Source: Streptomyces sp. MH60 | GTDB taxonomy: Bacteria; Actinomycetota; Actinomycetes; Streptomycetales; Streptomycetaceae | DNA length: 64,000 bases | Direction of reading: 5' to 3' | Assembly (NCBI RefSeq): GCF_002939385.1 | Contig: NZ_MULI01000011.1 | Span: 79,566-143,565, forward strand | Shown: piece after piece, positions 43,289 through 51,436 of the stretch | Position numbering within the stretch: the first letter of the stretch is position 1 | Layout of the letters: the number at the start of each line of letters is the position of its first letter | Translations under genes and position numbers: made by a program | The notes under the pieces: model-generated | What the model saw: only the letters and a program-made list of their open reading frames with translations | What the model was told of the DNA's origin: nothing | Databases searched by the model: none

Positions 43289-43882
43289 ATGGACGAAGAG
43301 TTGCGAACGCTCACGGAGCGCTTACGGGCCGAGGCGGCGGCGTCGGGTGCCCCGGGGGCGCGGGCGGTGTACGACCGGCTCGTGGCGACCGGGGACCACG
43401 ACGAGCTGGCCGCCGTGCTCACCGAGCCCGGACACCCGCTGTGGGCCCGGGAACTGGCCGCCTTCCGGCTGGGCGTGGCGGGGGACCGGCGGGCCTTCGA
43501 ATCGCTCGTGCTCCTGCTGAACCACCGCGACCCGCCGCGCTGTGCCTCGGCCGCCCACGCCCTGGCCCGCCTCGGCGACCCGCGCACCGCCCGCGCGGCC
43601 GCCGCCCTCGCCACCAACGAACTGCGGGTCGCCTACGCCCTGCATCCGGTGCGGCTGCTGGCCGAGCTGCGGGCCCCCGAGTCGGTGCCCGCGCTGATCA
43701 CCACGCTGGAGCGGCGGCTGCGCCCGCACGACCCGTACCGGCGCGTCGCGCTCGCCTGCGTCGAGGGCCTCGGCGCCCTCGGCGACGAGCGCGCGGGGCC
43801 CGTCCTGAACGACGCCCTGGCCCACCCGGCGCTGGCCGAGGCGGCGGTGCGGGCGCTGGCGCGCATCCCGGGGCAGCGGTGA
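43289..43882 (+). CDS. HEAT-repeat protein with a TTA codon
   Basis: This 197-residue protein is built of alpha-helical HEAT/PBS-lyase-type repeats (RELAAFRLGVAGDRRAFESL, CASAAHALARLGDPRTARAA, ESVPALITTLERRL, VALACVEGLGALGDERAGPVL). Such scaffolds mediate protein-protein contacts; no enzymatic residues are evident. Codon 12 (43322-43324) is TTA, read only by the bldA tRNA in Streptomyces, so the protein should be made late in development. The ATG at 43289 lacks a clear ribosome-binding site. The partner is unknown. Confidence 0.8.
   Translation: MDEELRTLTERLRAEAAASGAPGARAVYDRLVATGDHDELAAVLTEPGHPLWARELAAFRLGVAGDRRAFESLVLLLNHRDPPRCASAAHALARLGDPRTARAAAALATNELRVAYALHPVRLLAELRAPESVPALITTLERRLRPHDPYRRVALACVEGLGALGDERAGPVLNDALAHPALAEAAVRALARIPGQR
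43322..43324 (+). promoter_or_regulatory. TTA leucine codon (bldA-dependent translation)
   Basis: In the HEAT-repeat gene the codons CGC TTA CGG encode Arg-Leu-Arg at positions 11-13. TTA is the rarest codon in Streptomyces and depends on the developmentally regulated tRNA-Leu(UAA). I found no other in-frame TTA in the recognised genes. Confidence 0.85.
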
Positions 43883-43915
43883 GCGGCGGGCCGGCGGCCG
43901 GGCGATGACGGCCCG

Positions 43916-44455
43916 TCAACCGGTCAGCGGCCGGGCGTAGCGCACCTCGGGCACTGGGACGCCGTCCACCTCGAAGGGCTCCTCGGCGCCGTCGGCGCGG
44001 AAGCCCGCCCGCTCGTAGAAGCGCCGGGCGCGGGTGTTGCCCTTGAGCACCCACAGGAGCATGCGGGCGTGCCCGGCGGCCCGGCACCGGCGTACCGACT
44101 CCCCGACCAGGGCCTGCCCGATGCCCGCACCGAACCGTCCGGCGTCGACGTAGAGGGCGTACAACTCGGCGTCCGCGGTGCGCGCCTCGCCGTCCCGGTA
44201 GGGGCCGTGGCAGGCCCAGCCGACGACCTCGCCGCCCTCGTCCTCGGCGACCAGGTTCAGCACGCCCTCCGGGGCCCGGGCGAACAGGTCGCGACGCCGC
44301 TCCGCGTCGGCGGCGGGGTCCATCGCGTCGAGGTGCGGCTGCGGCATCAGACCCCGGTAGGCGCTCTGCCAGCCCCGGACACGGATCAGGGACACGCGGT
44401 CGCAGTCCGCGAGGACCATCTCCCGCACCCGCACGCGCGCCTGCGGGCCGCTCAC
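43916..44455 (-). CDS. GNAT-family N-acetyltransferase
   Basis: The 179-residue protein has the GNAT acetyl-CoA fold: a start VRVREMVLADCDRV, the central beta-4 strand ELYALYVDAGRFGAGIGQALV containing the pyrophosphate-binding loop, and the C-terminal NTRARRFYERAGF. It acetylates an amine on a small molecule or protein, not identifiable from sequence. The GTG at 44455 overlaps the RidA gene stop (GTGA), so the pair is coupled. Confidence 0.85.
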   Translation of the reverse strand: MSGPQARVRVREMVLADCDRVSLIRVRGWQSAYRGLMPQPHLDAMDPAADAERRRDLFARAPEGVLNLVAEDEGGEVVGWACHGPYRDGEARTADAELYALYVDAGRFGAGIGQALVGESVRRCRAAGHARMLLWVLKGNTRARRFYERAGFRADGAEEPFEVDGVPVPEVRYARPLTG

Positions 44456-44850
44456 GGCGCCACGACCGCGAACGCCTCGATCTCCATGAGGAACTCCGGC
44501 CGGACCAGCGCGCCCACCTGCACCGCCGAGGCGGCCGGCAGCCGGTCGTCGGGTATGTGCTCGGCGCGGGCCGCGCGGATCGCGCCCATGTGGGCCATGT
44601 CCGTGACGAAGAAGGTCAGCTTCACCACGTCGTCGAAGGCCGCACCGGCCGAGGCCAGGCAGCGGCGGAGGTTCTCGAACACCTGGCGGGCCTGGGCCGC
44701 GGGGTCGCCCTCGCCGACCACCGCGCCGTCCTCGTCCAGCGCGAGCTGCCCCGAGACGGCCACGAACCGCCCGGTGCCGAGGACCACATGGGTGTACTGC
44801 GCGGCGGGCGCGACGCCCTCGGGGGCGGGGATCCTGGTCAGCTCACTCAT
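44452..44850 (-). CDS. RidA-family reactive imine/enamine deaminase
   Basis: This 132-residue protein is of the RidA/YjgF family. It begins with a typical strand HVVLGTGRFVAVSGQLALD and keeps the key Arg in LVRPEFLMEIEAFAVV that binds the substrate carboxylate. RidA proteins hydrolyse reactive 2-aminoacrylate and related imines, protecting PLP enzymes. The ATG at 44850 follows the S33 peptidase gene by 59 bp. The GNAT gene overlaps its end. Confidence 0.88.
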   Translation of the reverse strand: MSELTRIPAPEGVAPAAQYTHVVLGTGRFVAVSGQLALDEDGAVVGEGDPAAQARQVFENLRRCLASAGAAFDDVVKLTFFVTDMAHMGAIRAARAEHIPDDRLPAASAVQVGALVRPEFLMEIEAFAVVAP

Positions 44851-44909
44851 GCGTCCATCGTGGACCACGGCACTGACAACGCCCCCGACGGGGTGTGCGA
44901 ACGGGGCGG

Positions 44910-46493
44910 CTAGCCGCGGAAGCCGAGCAGCCCGTGCAGGGTCGAACTCCGCGAGGACGTCGAAGCCGCCTTGGACTCCAGCGGCTTCGGGTCCGGCAGC
45001 GCCGGGCACACCGCGTCCGCCTCGCCCCCGTCGCCGTGCGGCACGGTGCCGTCGGTCAGGTAGGCGGCCAGGTGCTCGTCCAGGCAGTCGTTGCCGCTCA
45101 GCGTGATGCCGTGGTTCCCGCCGCCGTCCTCCACGACGAGGGCGGAGCCGCGCAGCAGCCGGTGCGCGGTGACGCCGCCCTCGTACGGCGTGGCCGCGTC
45201 GCCGGTCGCCTGGAACAGCAGGACCGGGGGCAGTTCGCCGTTGGCGACGTCCACCGGCCGGCGGGACGGTGTGGGCCAGAACGCGCACGGCGCGTTGTAC
45301 CAGGCGTTGTTCCACACCATGAACGGCGCCTTCTCGTACAGGTCCCAGCTGTCGTCGCGCCACGCGTCCCAGTCCCGCGGCCAGCCGGCGTCGCGGCACT
45401 GCACCGCGGTGTAGACGCTGTAGCCGTTGTCGCCGGAGGCGTCCGGGGCCCCGAAGTTCTCGTACGCCTCGACCAGCGGGCCGGTGTCCTGGTCGTTCAC
45501 GTACGCGGCGAACGCCTCGGCCAGATAGGGCCAGTAGCCGTTGTAGTACCCGCCGGGCATGTAGGTGTCCTCCAGCTCGGAGGCGCCGACCTTCCCTCCG
45601 GCGGGCCGCTTCGCCAGCGCCGCCCGCATGGCGTACCAGGCGGTCTCGATCCGCTCGGGGTCGGTGCCCAGCCCGTAGGCCGCGTCGTGCCCGGCGATCC
45701 ACGCCAGGAACGCCCGGTGGCGGTCGTTGAAGGCGAGGTCCTGGTTGAGGTTGGCGTCGTACCAGACGTCGTCCGGCCCGACGACGGAGTCCAGGACCAG
45801 CCGCCGCACGCGGTGCGGGTAGAGCTTGGCGTAGACGGCGCCCAGGTAGGTGCCGTACGAGTAGCCGAAGTAGTTGAGCTTCTCGGCGCCGAGCGCCGCG
45901 CGGATGGCGTCCACGTCCCGCGCGGCGCTGACCGTGTCGATGTACGGCAGCACGTCCGCGTACTTCTCGCCGCAGGCGTCGGCGAAGGACTTCGCGCGCG
46001 TGAGATTGGCCTGCTCGACGTCGGGAGTGTCCGGCAGCGAGTCGGGCCGCACCGGGTCGAAGTGGCCCGGCAGACAGTCCAGCGCGGGAGTGCTCTTGCC
46101 CACGCCGCGCGGGTCGAAGCCGATGACGTCGTACTGGGCGGCCACCTTCGCGGGCAGCGACGACGCCACGAACCCGGCCAGCGTCAGCCCGCTGCCGCCG
46201 GGGCCGCCGGGGTTCACCAGCAGGGGGCCCTGGTACGTCCCGGCGGTGTGCGGGACGCGGGACAGCGCCAGCGTGATCTGCCTCCCGCGCGGACGCGCGT
46301 GGTCGAGCGGCACCTTCAGGGACGCGCACTGGAGCGTCGGGTAGTCCTCCGTGGCGCACTTCTCCCAGTGCGGGCCGGCCGCGGGCGCGGCGTGCGTGGG
46401 CCGCGGTGCGCTCGCGTCGGCGGGGACGGCGGCAGTGACGGTCCCGGCGGCGATGACGGCGGCGCCGCACAGCACGGCTGCGCGTTGTCTCAT
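44910..46493 (-). CDS. Secreted S33-family alpha/beta-hydrolase (tripeptidyl aminopeptidase-like)
   Basis: This 527-residue exported enzyme has an N-terminal signal (MRQRAAVLCGAAVIAAGTVT, cleaved near ADASA) and an alpha/beta-hydrolase domain. The oxyanion loop is VNPGGPGGSG, the nucleophile Ser is in GYSYGTYLG, the Asp in ATGDAATPYEGG, and the His in GGGNHGITL. The C-terminal TAP-like region is typical of Streptomyces tripeptidyl aminopeptidases, which release tripeptides from secreted proteins. The ATG at 46493 has GGGAG six bases upstream; longer in-frame starts lack a signal at the N-terminus. A CebR-like palindrome lies in its upstream region. Confidence 0.9.
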   Translation of the reverse strand: MRQRAAVLCGAAVIAAGTVTAAVPADASAPRPTHAAPAAGPHWEKCATEDYPTLQCASLKVPLDHARPRGRQITLALSRVPHTAGTYQGPLLVNPGGPGGSGLTLAGFVASSLPAKVAAQYDVIGFDPRGVGKSTPALDCLPGHFDPVRPDSLPDTPDVEQANLTRAKSFADACGEKYADVLPYIDTVSAARDVDAIRAALGAEKLNYFGYSYGTYLGAVYAKLYPHRVRRLVLDSVVGPDDVWYDANLNQDLAFNDRHRAFLAWIAGHDAAYGLGTDPERIETAWYAMRAALAKRPAGGKVGASELEDTYMPGGYYNGYWPYLAEAFAAYVNDQDTGPLVEAYENFGAPDASGDNGYSVYTAVQCRDAGWPRDWDAWRDDSWDLYEKAPFMVWNNAWYNAPCAFWPTPSRRPVDVANGELPPVLLFQATGDAATPYEGGVTAHRLLRGSALVVEDGGGNHGITLSGNDCLDEHLAAYLTDGTVPHGDGGEADAVCPALPDPKPLESKAASTSSRSSTLHGLLGFRG

Positions 46494-46566
46494 GGCGTTC
46501 TCCCAGGACTCCCAGGACGGAGAGGCTGCGGTCCGCGCGGATCGCGGTCCTCGCCGGATGGTCCCG

Positions 46567-46578
46567 GGGAGCGCTCCC
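46567..46578. promoter_or_regulatory. CebR-like palindrome upstream of the S33 peptidase
   Basis: GGGAGCGCTCCC is a perfect 12-bp palindrome identical to the core of the cellobiose repressor site TGGGAGCGCTCCCA, though the flanking T and A are missing. It lies 74 bp upstream of the peptidase start. A TATGGA hexamer at 46600-46595 could be the -10, which would place this site just after the transcription start. Confidence 0.45.
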
Positions 46579-46603
46579 GGAAGAACGAGAGCTGTCCATA
46601 CTT

Positions 46604-46617
46604 GACCCGATTGGGTC
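46604..46617. promoter_or_regulatory. Inverted repeat near the S33 peptidase promoter
   Basis: GACCC-GATT-GGGTC is a perfect five-bp inverted repeat just upstream of the possible TATGGA -10 hexamer. It may be a further operator. Confidence 0.3.
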
Positions 46618-46671
46618 GGAAGATGCCCTCCAATGCTCTTACTCGGACGCTCCTGGTGGGCTACGACGCCG

Positions 46672-46971
46672 TCAGAGCCCGAGCCCACCCGCGACCGACA
46701 TCTCCTGCCCGGTGAACTCGCCCGTGAGCATCGGCATGGCCCGGCCGATGGCGGCCTTCGCCTCAGGCAGTTCCAGCGAGGCGTCGTGATGTTCCCGGCT
46801 CCGCCACACCTCGGTCACCCAGATCGTCGTCTCGTCGTCGTCGGACAGGCCCACGAGATAGAGGTCGCATCCGGCCTCCCGCAGACCGTCGGCGCCGCTC
46901 AGGAGAAGGGCGACGACCTCGTCGCGGAAGCCGGGCCGGGTCTTCATCGAGGCGATGCGGCCGTAGGCCAT
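46672..46971 (-). CDS. Antibiotic biosynthesis monooxygenase (ABM) domain protein
   Basis: The 99-residue protein is a single dimeric alpha+beta barrel domain of the ABM/YgiN type: AYGRIASMKTRPGFRDEVVALLL, then LYLVGLSDDDETTIWVTEVWRSREHHDASL. Members include quinol monooxygenases that work without a cofactor, and heme-degrading relatives. AAAGGA before the ATG at 46971 supports the start. It is a single-gene unit between the S33 peptidase and the radical SAM gene. The substrate is not predictable. Confidence 0.85.
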   Translation of the reverse strand: MAYGRIASMKTRPGFRDEVVALLLSGADGLREAGCDLYLVGLSDDDETTIWVTEVWRSREHHDASLELPEAKAAIGRAMPMLTGEFTGQEMSVAGGLGL

Positions 46972-47032
46972 GGAGGGTCCTTTCACTCGGGGCGGGGCCG
47001 ACTTCTTCGGCCGGTCCCGTACCCGAAGGCTG

Positions 47033-48079
47033 TCAGATGAGGGAGAGCTGCACCGGCTCGGTGGACGCGGGACCCGCAGGCCGCGAGGGCTCCGGTTCCG
47101 CGATCCGTCGCGGCATCCCCGCGCGCGCGGGACCGATGCCGTACTCGCGGGCCAGGTCGTGCACCTGGCGGGTGATGCGCCGCTGGTACCACTTCGGGGC
47201 GTAGGCGCCGTCCGCGTAGAGCCGTTCGTAGCGGCGGACCAGGTGCGGGTGGTGCTGTCCGAGCCAGGCCATGAACCACTCGCGGGCGCCCGGCCGCAGG
47301 TGCAGCACCAGGGGCGTCACCGAGGTGGCGCCCGCGGCGGCGATGGCCCGCACGGTGGCCCGCAGCTGGGCCGGCTCGTCGCCGAGGAAGGGGATGACCG
47401 GAGCCATCAGCACCCCGCAGCCGATACCGCGCTCGCCGAGGGCCCGTACGACCTCCAGCCTGCGTTCCGGTGCGGGGGTGCCCGGCTCCACGGTGCGCCA
47501 CAGGTCCGCGTCGGTGAAGCCGACCGAGACCGAGATGCCCACGTCCGTCACCCGGGCCGCCCGGGTCAGCAGGTCCAGGTCGCGCAGGATCAGCGTGCCC
47601 TTGGTGAGGATCGAGAAGGGGTTCGCCCGCTCGGTGAGGGCCTCGATGATGCCCGGCATCAGCCGGTAGCGGCCTTCCGCGCGCTGGTAGCAGTCGACGT
47701 TGGTGCCCATCGCGACGTGCTCGCCCTGCCAGCGGCGGGAGGCCAGCTGGCGGCGCAGCAGCTCGGGCGCGTTCACCTTGACGACGATCTGGGAGTCGAA
47801 GCCGAGCCCCGTGTCGAGATCCAGATAGCTGTGCGTCTTGCGCGCGAAGCAGTACACGCACGCGTGCGTGCAGCCCCGGTAGGGGTTCACCGTCCACTCG
47901 AACGGCATGCGCGAGGCCCCCGGCACCCGGTTCAGGATCGAGCGGGCCCGCACCTCGTGGAAGGTGATGCCGCTGAACTCGGGCGTGTCGAACGTGCGGG
48001 TGACGACGGCGTCCGCGCCGAACAGCGCGGTGTCCGCCGTCCGGGCGTGGTCGGAGTCCGTGAGGTTCTCCCAGCGCAT
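47033..48079 (-). CDS. Radical SAM protein of the Rv2578c / spore-photoproduct-lyase-like family
   Basis: This 348-residue protein carries the radical SAM cluster motif C-x3-C-x2-C in YRGCTHACVYCFAR, preceded by NRVPGASRMPFEWTVNPY, the arrangement of the Rv2578c-type family distantly related to spore photoproduct lyase. It should bind a 4Fe-4S cluster and generate a 5'-deoxyadenosyl radical. A repair role is suggested by the LexA-type box 35 bp upstream but is not proven. The ATG at 48079 has AGGAGG at ideal distance. The C-terminal 40 residues are rich in Pro and Glu. Confidence 0.88.
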   Translation of the reverse strand: MRWENLTDSDHARTADTALFGADAVVTRTFDTPEFSGITFHEVRARSILNRVPGASRMPFEWTVNPYRGCTHACVYCFARKTHSYLDLDTGLGFDSQIVVKVNAPELLRRQLASRRWQGEHVAMGTNVDCYQRAEGRYRLMPGIIEALTERANPFSILTKGTLILRDLDLLTRAARVTDVGISVSVGFTDADLWRTVEPGTPAPERRLEVVRALGERGIGCGVLMAPVIPFLGDEPAQLRATVRAIAAAGATSVTPLVLHLRPGAREWFMAWLGQHHPHLVRRYERLYADGAYAPKWYQRRITRQVHDLAREYGIGPARAGMPRRIAEPEPSRPAGPASTEPVQLSLI

Positions 48080-48113
48080 TGCGGCCTCCTCGGTAGCACT
48101 GTTCGACACAATA

Positions 48114-48125
48114 GAACACTTGTTC
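48114..48125 (-). promoter_or_regulatory. LexA-type SOS box upstream of the radical SAM gene
   Basis: On the minus strand GAAC-AAGT-GTTC is a perfect match to the Gram-positive and actinobacterial LexA core GAAC-N4-GTTC. It is immediately followed by TATTGT, a possible -10. The site is 35 bp upstream of the start codon. A second GTTC at 48101-48104 lies closer to the gene. Confidence 0.65.
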
Positions 48126-48239
48126 CCTTGATCGTGCGGACGAGTCGTGCGGGGCCGCTTCACGCCCCTCGATTTGGTGGCCGGGCGGCGGGGTGGTTGG
48201 CTTGCCCCGAACCCGAGAACCAGGCCCTGGAGGAACCCG

Positions 48240-48683
48240 ATGGCGCAGGTCGAGGCGACGACGGAGCGGATCGTCGCAGCGGACGCGGAGACGGTGTTCG
48301 ACACCCTCGCCGACTACAGCGGCACCCGCGAGAAGCTGCTGCCCGAGCACTTCAGCGAGTACGAGGTCCGGGAGGGCGGCGACGGCGAGGGCACCCTCGT
48401 GCACTGGAAACTCCAGGCCACCAGCAAGCGCGTCCGTGACTGCCTGCTGGAGGTCACCGAGCCGACCGACGGCGAGCTGGTCGAGAAGGACCGCAACTCC
48501 TCCATGGTCACCACCTGGCGCGTCACCCCGGCGGGCGAGGGCAAGTCCCGGGTCGTCGTGGTCACCACCTGGCAGGGGGCCGGCGGTGTCGGCGGCTTCT
48601 TCGAGAAGACCTTCGCGCCCAAGGGGCTCGGCCGGATCTACGACGCCCTGCTCGCCAAGCTCGCCGCCGAGGTCGAGAAGTAG
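48240..48683 (+). CDS. SRPBCC-family (START-like) lipid- or ligand-binding protein
   Basis: The 147-residue protein has the polyketide-cyclase/SRPBCC fold. It starts VEATTERIVAADAETVFDTLADYS, has the central EVREGGDGEGTLVHWKLQA strands and ends with a long helix (FAPKGLGRIYDALLAKLAAEVEK). These helix-grip proteins bind hydrophobic ligands; some are aromatase/cyclases, but no biosynthetic genes are near. GGAGG precedes the ATG at 48240. It is divergent from the radical SAM gene and followed by a perfect hairpin. Confidence 0.82.
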   Translation: MAQVEATTERIVAADAETVFDTLADYSGTREKLLPEHFSEYEVREGGDGEGTLVHWKLQATSKRVRDCLLEVTEPTDGELVEKDRNSSMVTTWRVTPAGEGKSRVVVVTTWQGAGGVGGFFEKTFAPKGLGRIYDALLAKLAAEVEK

Positions 48684-48700
48684 CCAAAGGGCAGGCACGG

Positions 48701-48717
48701 GGCGGCCGTTGGCCGCC
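48701..48717 (+). terminator. Terminator hairpin of the SRPBCC gene
   Basis: GGCGGCC-GTT-GGCCGCC is a perfect seven-bp stem with a three-base loop, 17 nt after the stop. There is no U tract. Confidence 0.65.
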
Positions 48718-48833
48718 TCACCGGTTCGAGTGATCTCCGCGCGAACCCGTCGTGCGTCCGTAACTCGTCGCACTTGTTCGCAGTTGTCGCCTCAGGCGGC
48801 AAATGTGAGCAGGTGTGACGAGGGGAGCGGTAC

Positions 48834-51290
48834 GTGGGCGGGATCACTCTGGTGCAGGACCCGGTAGGCAGTCCCGCGCAGGACGAACCGGTCGCCGCGG
48901 CCCAGGCGCCCCCGGGACCTCCCGTTCCCGAGCCGGACGGGAAGCAGGATGCCGGGCTGAGCCCGCGCCGGGTGCGGCTGGTCTTCGTCGGACTGATGCT
49001 GGCGCTGCTGCTCGCCGCCCTGGAGCAGATGATCGTCGCCACGGCGCTGCCGAAGATCGTCGGTGAGCTGCACGGTCTGGACAAGATGTCCTGGGCGATC
49101 ACCGCCTACCTGCTCACCTCCACCGTCGGCCTGCCGATCTACGGCAAGCTCGGCGACCTCTTCGGCCGCAAGGGCGTCTTCCAGTTCGCCATCCTGGTCT
49201 TCGTCGTCGGCTCCGCGCTCGCCGGACGCGCGCAGACCATGGACCAGCTGATCGCCTTCCGCGCGGTGCAGGGCGTCGGCGCGGGCGGCCTGATGATCGG
49301 CGTGCAGGCGATCATCGCGGACATCGTGCCGCCCCGCGAACGAGGCCGGTACATGGGCCTGATCGGCGCCGCCTTCGGCCTCGCCTCGGTCGCCGGCCCG
49401 CTGCTCGGCGGCTACTTCACCGACCACCTCTCCTGGCGCTGGTGCTTCTACATCAACGTGCCCTTCGGCCTGGTCACCATGGCCGTCGTCGCCGTCGTCC
49501 TCAAGCTGCCCCGGCCGCGGGTCAAGCCCCGCCTGGACATCCTCGGCGCCCTGCTGCTCGCCGCCGCCTCCACCTGCCTGGTCCTGCTCACCAGCTGGGG
49601 CGGCACCGAGTACGAGTGGGGCTCGAAGGCCATCCTCGGCCTCGGCGCCGGAGCGGTCGGGGCCACCCTGCTCTTCCTGGTCGCGGAGCACTTCGCGCCC
49701 GAACCGCTGATCCCGCTGCGCCTGTTCCGGGACTCCATCTTCAACGTCACCGCCCTGGTCGGCCTCGTCGTCGGCGTCGCCCTGTTCGGCGCCGCCAGCT
49801 ACCTGCCGACCTTCCTCCAGATGGTCGACGGCGCCAGTGCCACCGAGTCCGGCCTGCTGATGCTGCCGATGATGGGCGGCGTCGTGGGCGCCTCGATCAT
49901 CTCCGGACAGCTCATCAGCCGCACCGGTCACTACCGGACCCACCCGATCCTCGGCAGCGCGCTGTCCGTCGTCGGCATGTGGTTGCTCTCCCGCCTCGAC
50001 GCCGACACGTCCCGGCTGCACTACAGCATCTGGATGGCCGTGCTCGGCGCCGGCATCGGCCTGGTGATGCCGGTCCTGGTCCTCGCCGTCCAGAACTCGG
50101 TGCGCCCCGCCGACCTGGGCACCGCCACCAGCGCCAACAACTACTTCCGGCAGATCGGCGGCAGTGTCGGCGCGGCCGTCTTCGGCACCCTCTTCGCGGG
50201 CCGGCTCACCGACGCCCTGGCCGACCGGGTCCCCGCCGAAGCGGGAGTCCGGCTCCCGGACGCCGAGGCCATCACCCCACAGCTCGTCCACTCCCTGCCC
50301 CCGGCGCTGCGCGACGCCTACATCGGGGCGTACGCCGACGCCATGCCCCGGATCTTCCTCTACCTGGTGCCGGTGCTCGTCCTCGGGCTCCTCATCGCCC
50401 TCTTCCTCAAGGAGAAACCACTGGTGTCCCACAACGCCCCCGCCACCGACCCGGAGACCGCACAGCAGCCGCAGTACGCACAGCAGGCGCAGCCTGCCGC
50501 CCAGGTGCCGCCCGCCCGGTCGCCCTACGCCGGCGGCATCCCCGTCTGCGGCACGGTGCAGCACCCCGACGGCACCGTCGTGCCCCGCGCGGCACTCACC
50601 CTCATCGACGTCGGCGGGCAGCAGATCGGCCGGGGCGCCAGCGGCGACGACGGACGCTACGCGCTGGCCACGCCCGGATCCGGGGCCTACGTCCTGATCG
50701 CCGCGGCCGGCGGCCACCAGCCGCAGGCGGTCTCGGTGACGGTCGGCGAACGCCCGGTGGAACTCGACGTGGTCCTCGGCGGCGCCGGGCGCCTGGCCGG
50801 CAGCGTCATGACCGCCGACGGCAGCCCCGTACGCGACGCGATCGTCACCCTCACCAACGTCCACGGCGAGGTCGTCGCCACCACCCGCAGCGGCCGCGAG
50901 GGCGGCTACGTCATCACGGAGCTGGTGGCGGGCGAGTACACCCTCGCCGCCAGCGCCCCCGCCTTCCGCCCGGCCGCGCTGCCGGTCAGCGTCCAGGCCG
51001 CCCGGGAGACCCGGCAGGACGTCGAACTGGCCGGCGGCGCCGTGCTGCGCGGCACCGTGCGGGCCAGTGGCGGACGGGCCGTGGAGGACGCGCGCGTGAC
51101 GCTCCTCGACGCCGCGGGCAACGTGGTGGACACCCTGACCACCGGTCCCGACGGCACGTTCCGGTTCGTGGACCTGTCATCCGGCGAGTACACCGTCATC
51201 GCGGCCGGATACCCGCCGGTCGCGACCGTGCTCCAGGTGGCCGGCGGCGGCCGGACGGAGCGCGACCTGCAGCTCGGGCACGAGGACTGA
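48834..51290 (+). CDS. DHA2-type MFS exporter fused to three carboxypeptidase-regulatory-like domains
   Basis: The 818-residue protein begins with a 14-helix EmrB/QacA-type drug:proton antiporter (about residues 45-525). It includes [18 protein letters not shown] (motif A), [16 protein letters not shown] and the motif-C segment [13 protein letters not shown]. After a Gln/Ala-rich linker (about 530-560) follow three beta-sandwich repeats of about 85 residues ([60 protein letters not shown]), each of the CarboxypepD_reg type. Such domains are usually extracellular, whereas the C-terminus of a 14-helix antiporter should be cytoplasmic. The GTG at 48834 follows AGGGGAG. A strong hairpin ends the gene. 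Confidence 0.88.
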   Translation: MGGITLVQDPVGSPAQDEPVAAAQAPPGPPVPEPDGKQDAGLSPRRVRLVFVGLMLALLLAALEQMIVATALPKIVGELHGLDKMSWAITAYLLTSTVGLPIYGKLGDLFGRKGVFQFAILVFVVGSALAGRAQTMDQLIAFRAVQGVGAGGLMIGVQAIIADIVPPRERGRYMGLIGAAFGLASVAGPLLGGYFTDHLSWRWCFYINVPFGLVTMAVVAVVLKLPRPRVKPRLDILGALLLAAASTCLVLLTSWGGTEYEWGSKAILGLGAGAVGATLLFLVAEHFAPEPLIPLRLFRDSIFNVTALVGLVVGVALFGAASYLPTFLQMVDGASATESGLLMLPMMGGVVGASIISGQLISRTGHYRTHPILGSALSVVGMWLLSRLDADTSRLHYSIWMAVLGAGIGLVMPVLVLAVQNSVRPADLGTATSANNYFRQIGGSVGAAVFGTLFAGRLTDALADRVPAEAGVRLPDAEAITPQLVHSLPPALRDAYIGAYADAMPRIFLYLVPVLVLGLLIALFLKEKPLVSHNAPATDPETAQQPQYAQQAQPAAQVPPARSPYAGGIPVCGTVQHPDGTVVPRAALTLIDVGGQQIGRGASGDDGRYALATPGSGAYVLIAAAGGHQPQAVSVTVGERPVELDVVLGGAGRLAGSVMTADGSPVRDAIVTLTNVHGEVVATTRSGREGGYVITELVAGEYTLAASAPAFRPAALPVSVQAARETRQDVELAGGAVLRGTVRASGGRAVEDARVTLLDAAGNVVDTLTTGPDGTFRFVDLSSGEYTVIAAGYPPVATVLQVAGGGRTERDLQLGHED

Positions 51291-51298
51291 GACCGGCT

Positions 51299-51324
51299 CA
51301 CCGGCGCGCGGGCGCGCGCCGGTG
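51299..51324 (+). terminator. Terminator hairpin of the MFS gene
   Basis: CACCGGCGCGC and GCGCGCCGGTG form a perfect 11-bp stem with a four-base loop, eight nt after the stop codon. Confidence 0.75.
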
Positions 51325-51372
51325 CGTTCGCGCGCCACCAATTCCCCCGTTGCCGCACATGGTCACCGGCCG

Positions 51373-51386
51373 CCACCGTACGGTGG
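51373..51386. promoter_or_regulatory. 14-bp palindrome upstream of the SpoIIE-type phosphatase
   Basis: CCACCGTACGGTGG is a perfect palindrome 50 bp upstream of the phosphatase start. It is centrally placed in the 146-bp gap and is a candidate operator. Confidence 0.4.
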
Positions 51387-51436
51387 TGACGGCGACACAG
51401 ATCTTGCGGAGCCGTGGGCAGAGAGGGCCTGACGCC

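Noticed and set aside
48720..48750. tRNA-like GGTTCGAGT sequence
   Set aside because: The surrounding bases do not fold into acceptor, D and anticodon arms, and no CCA-compatible end is present.
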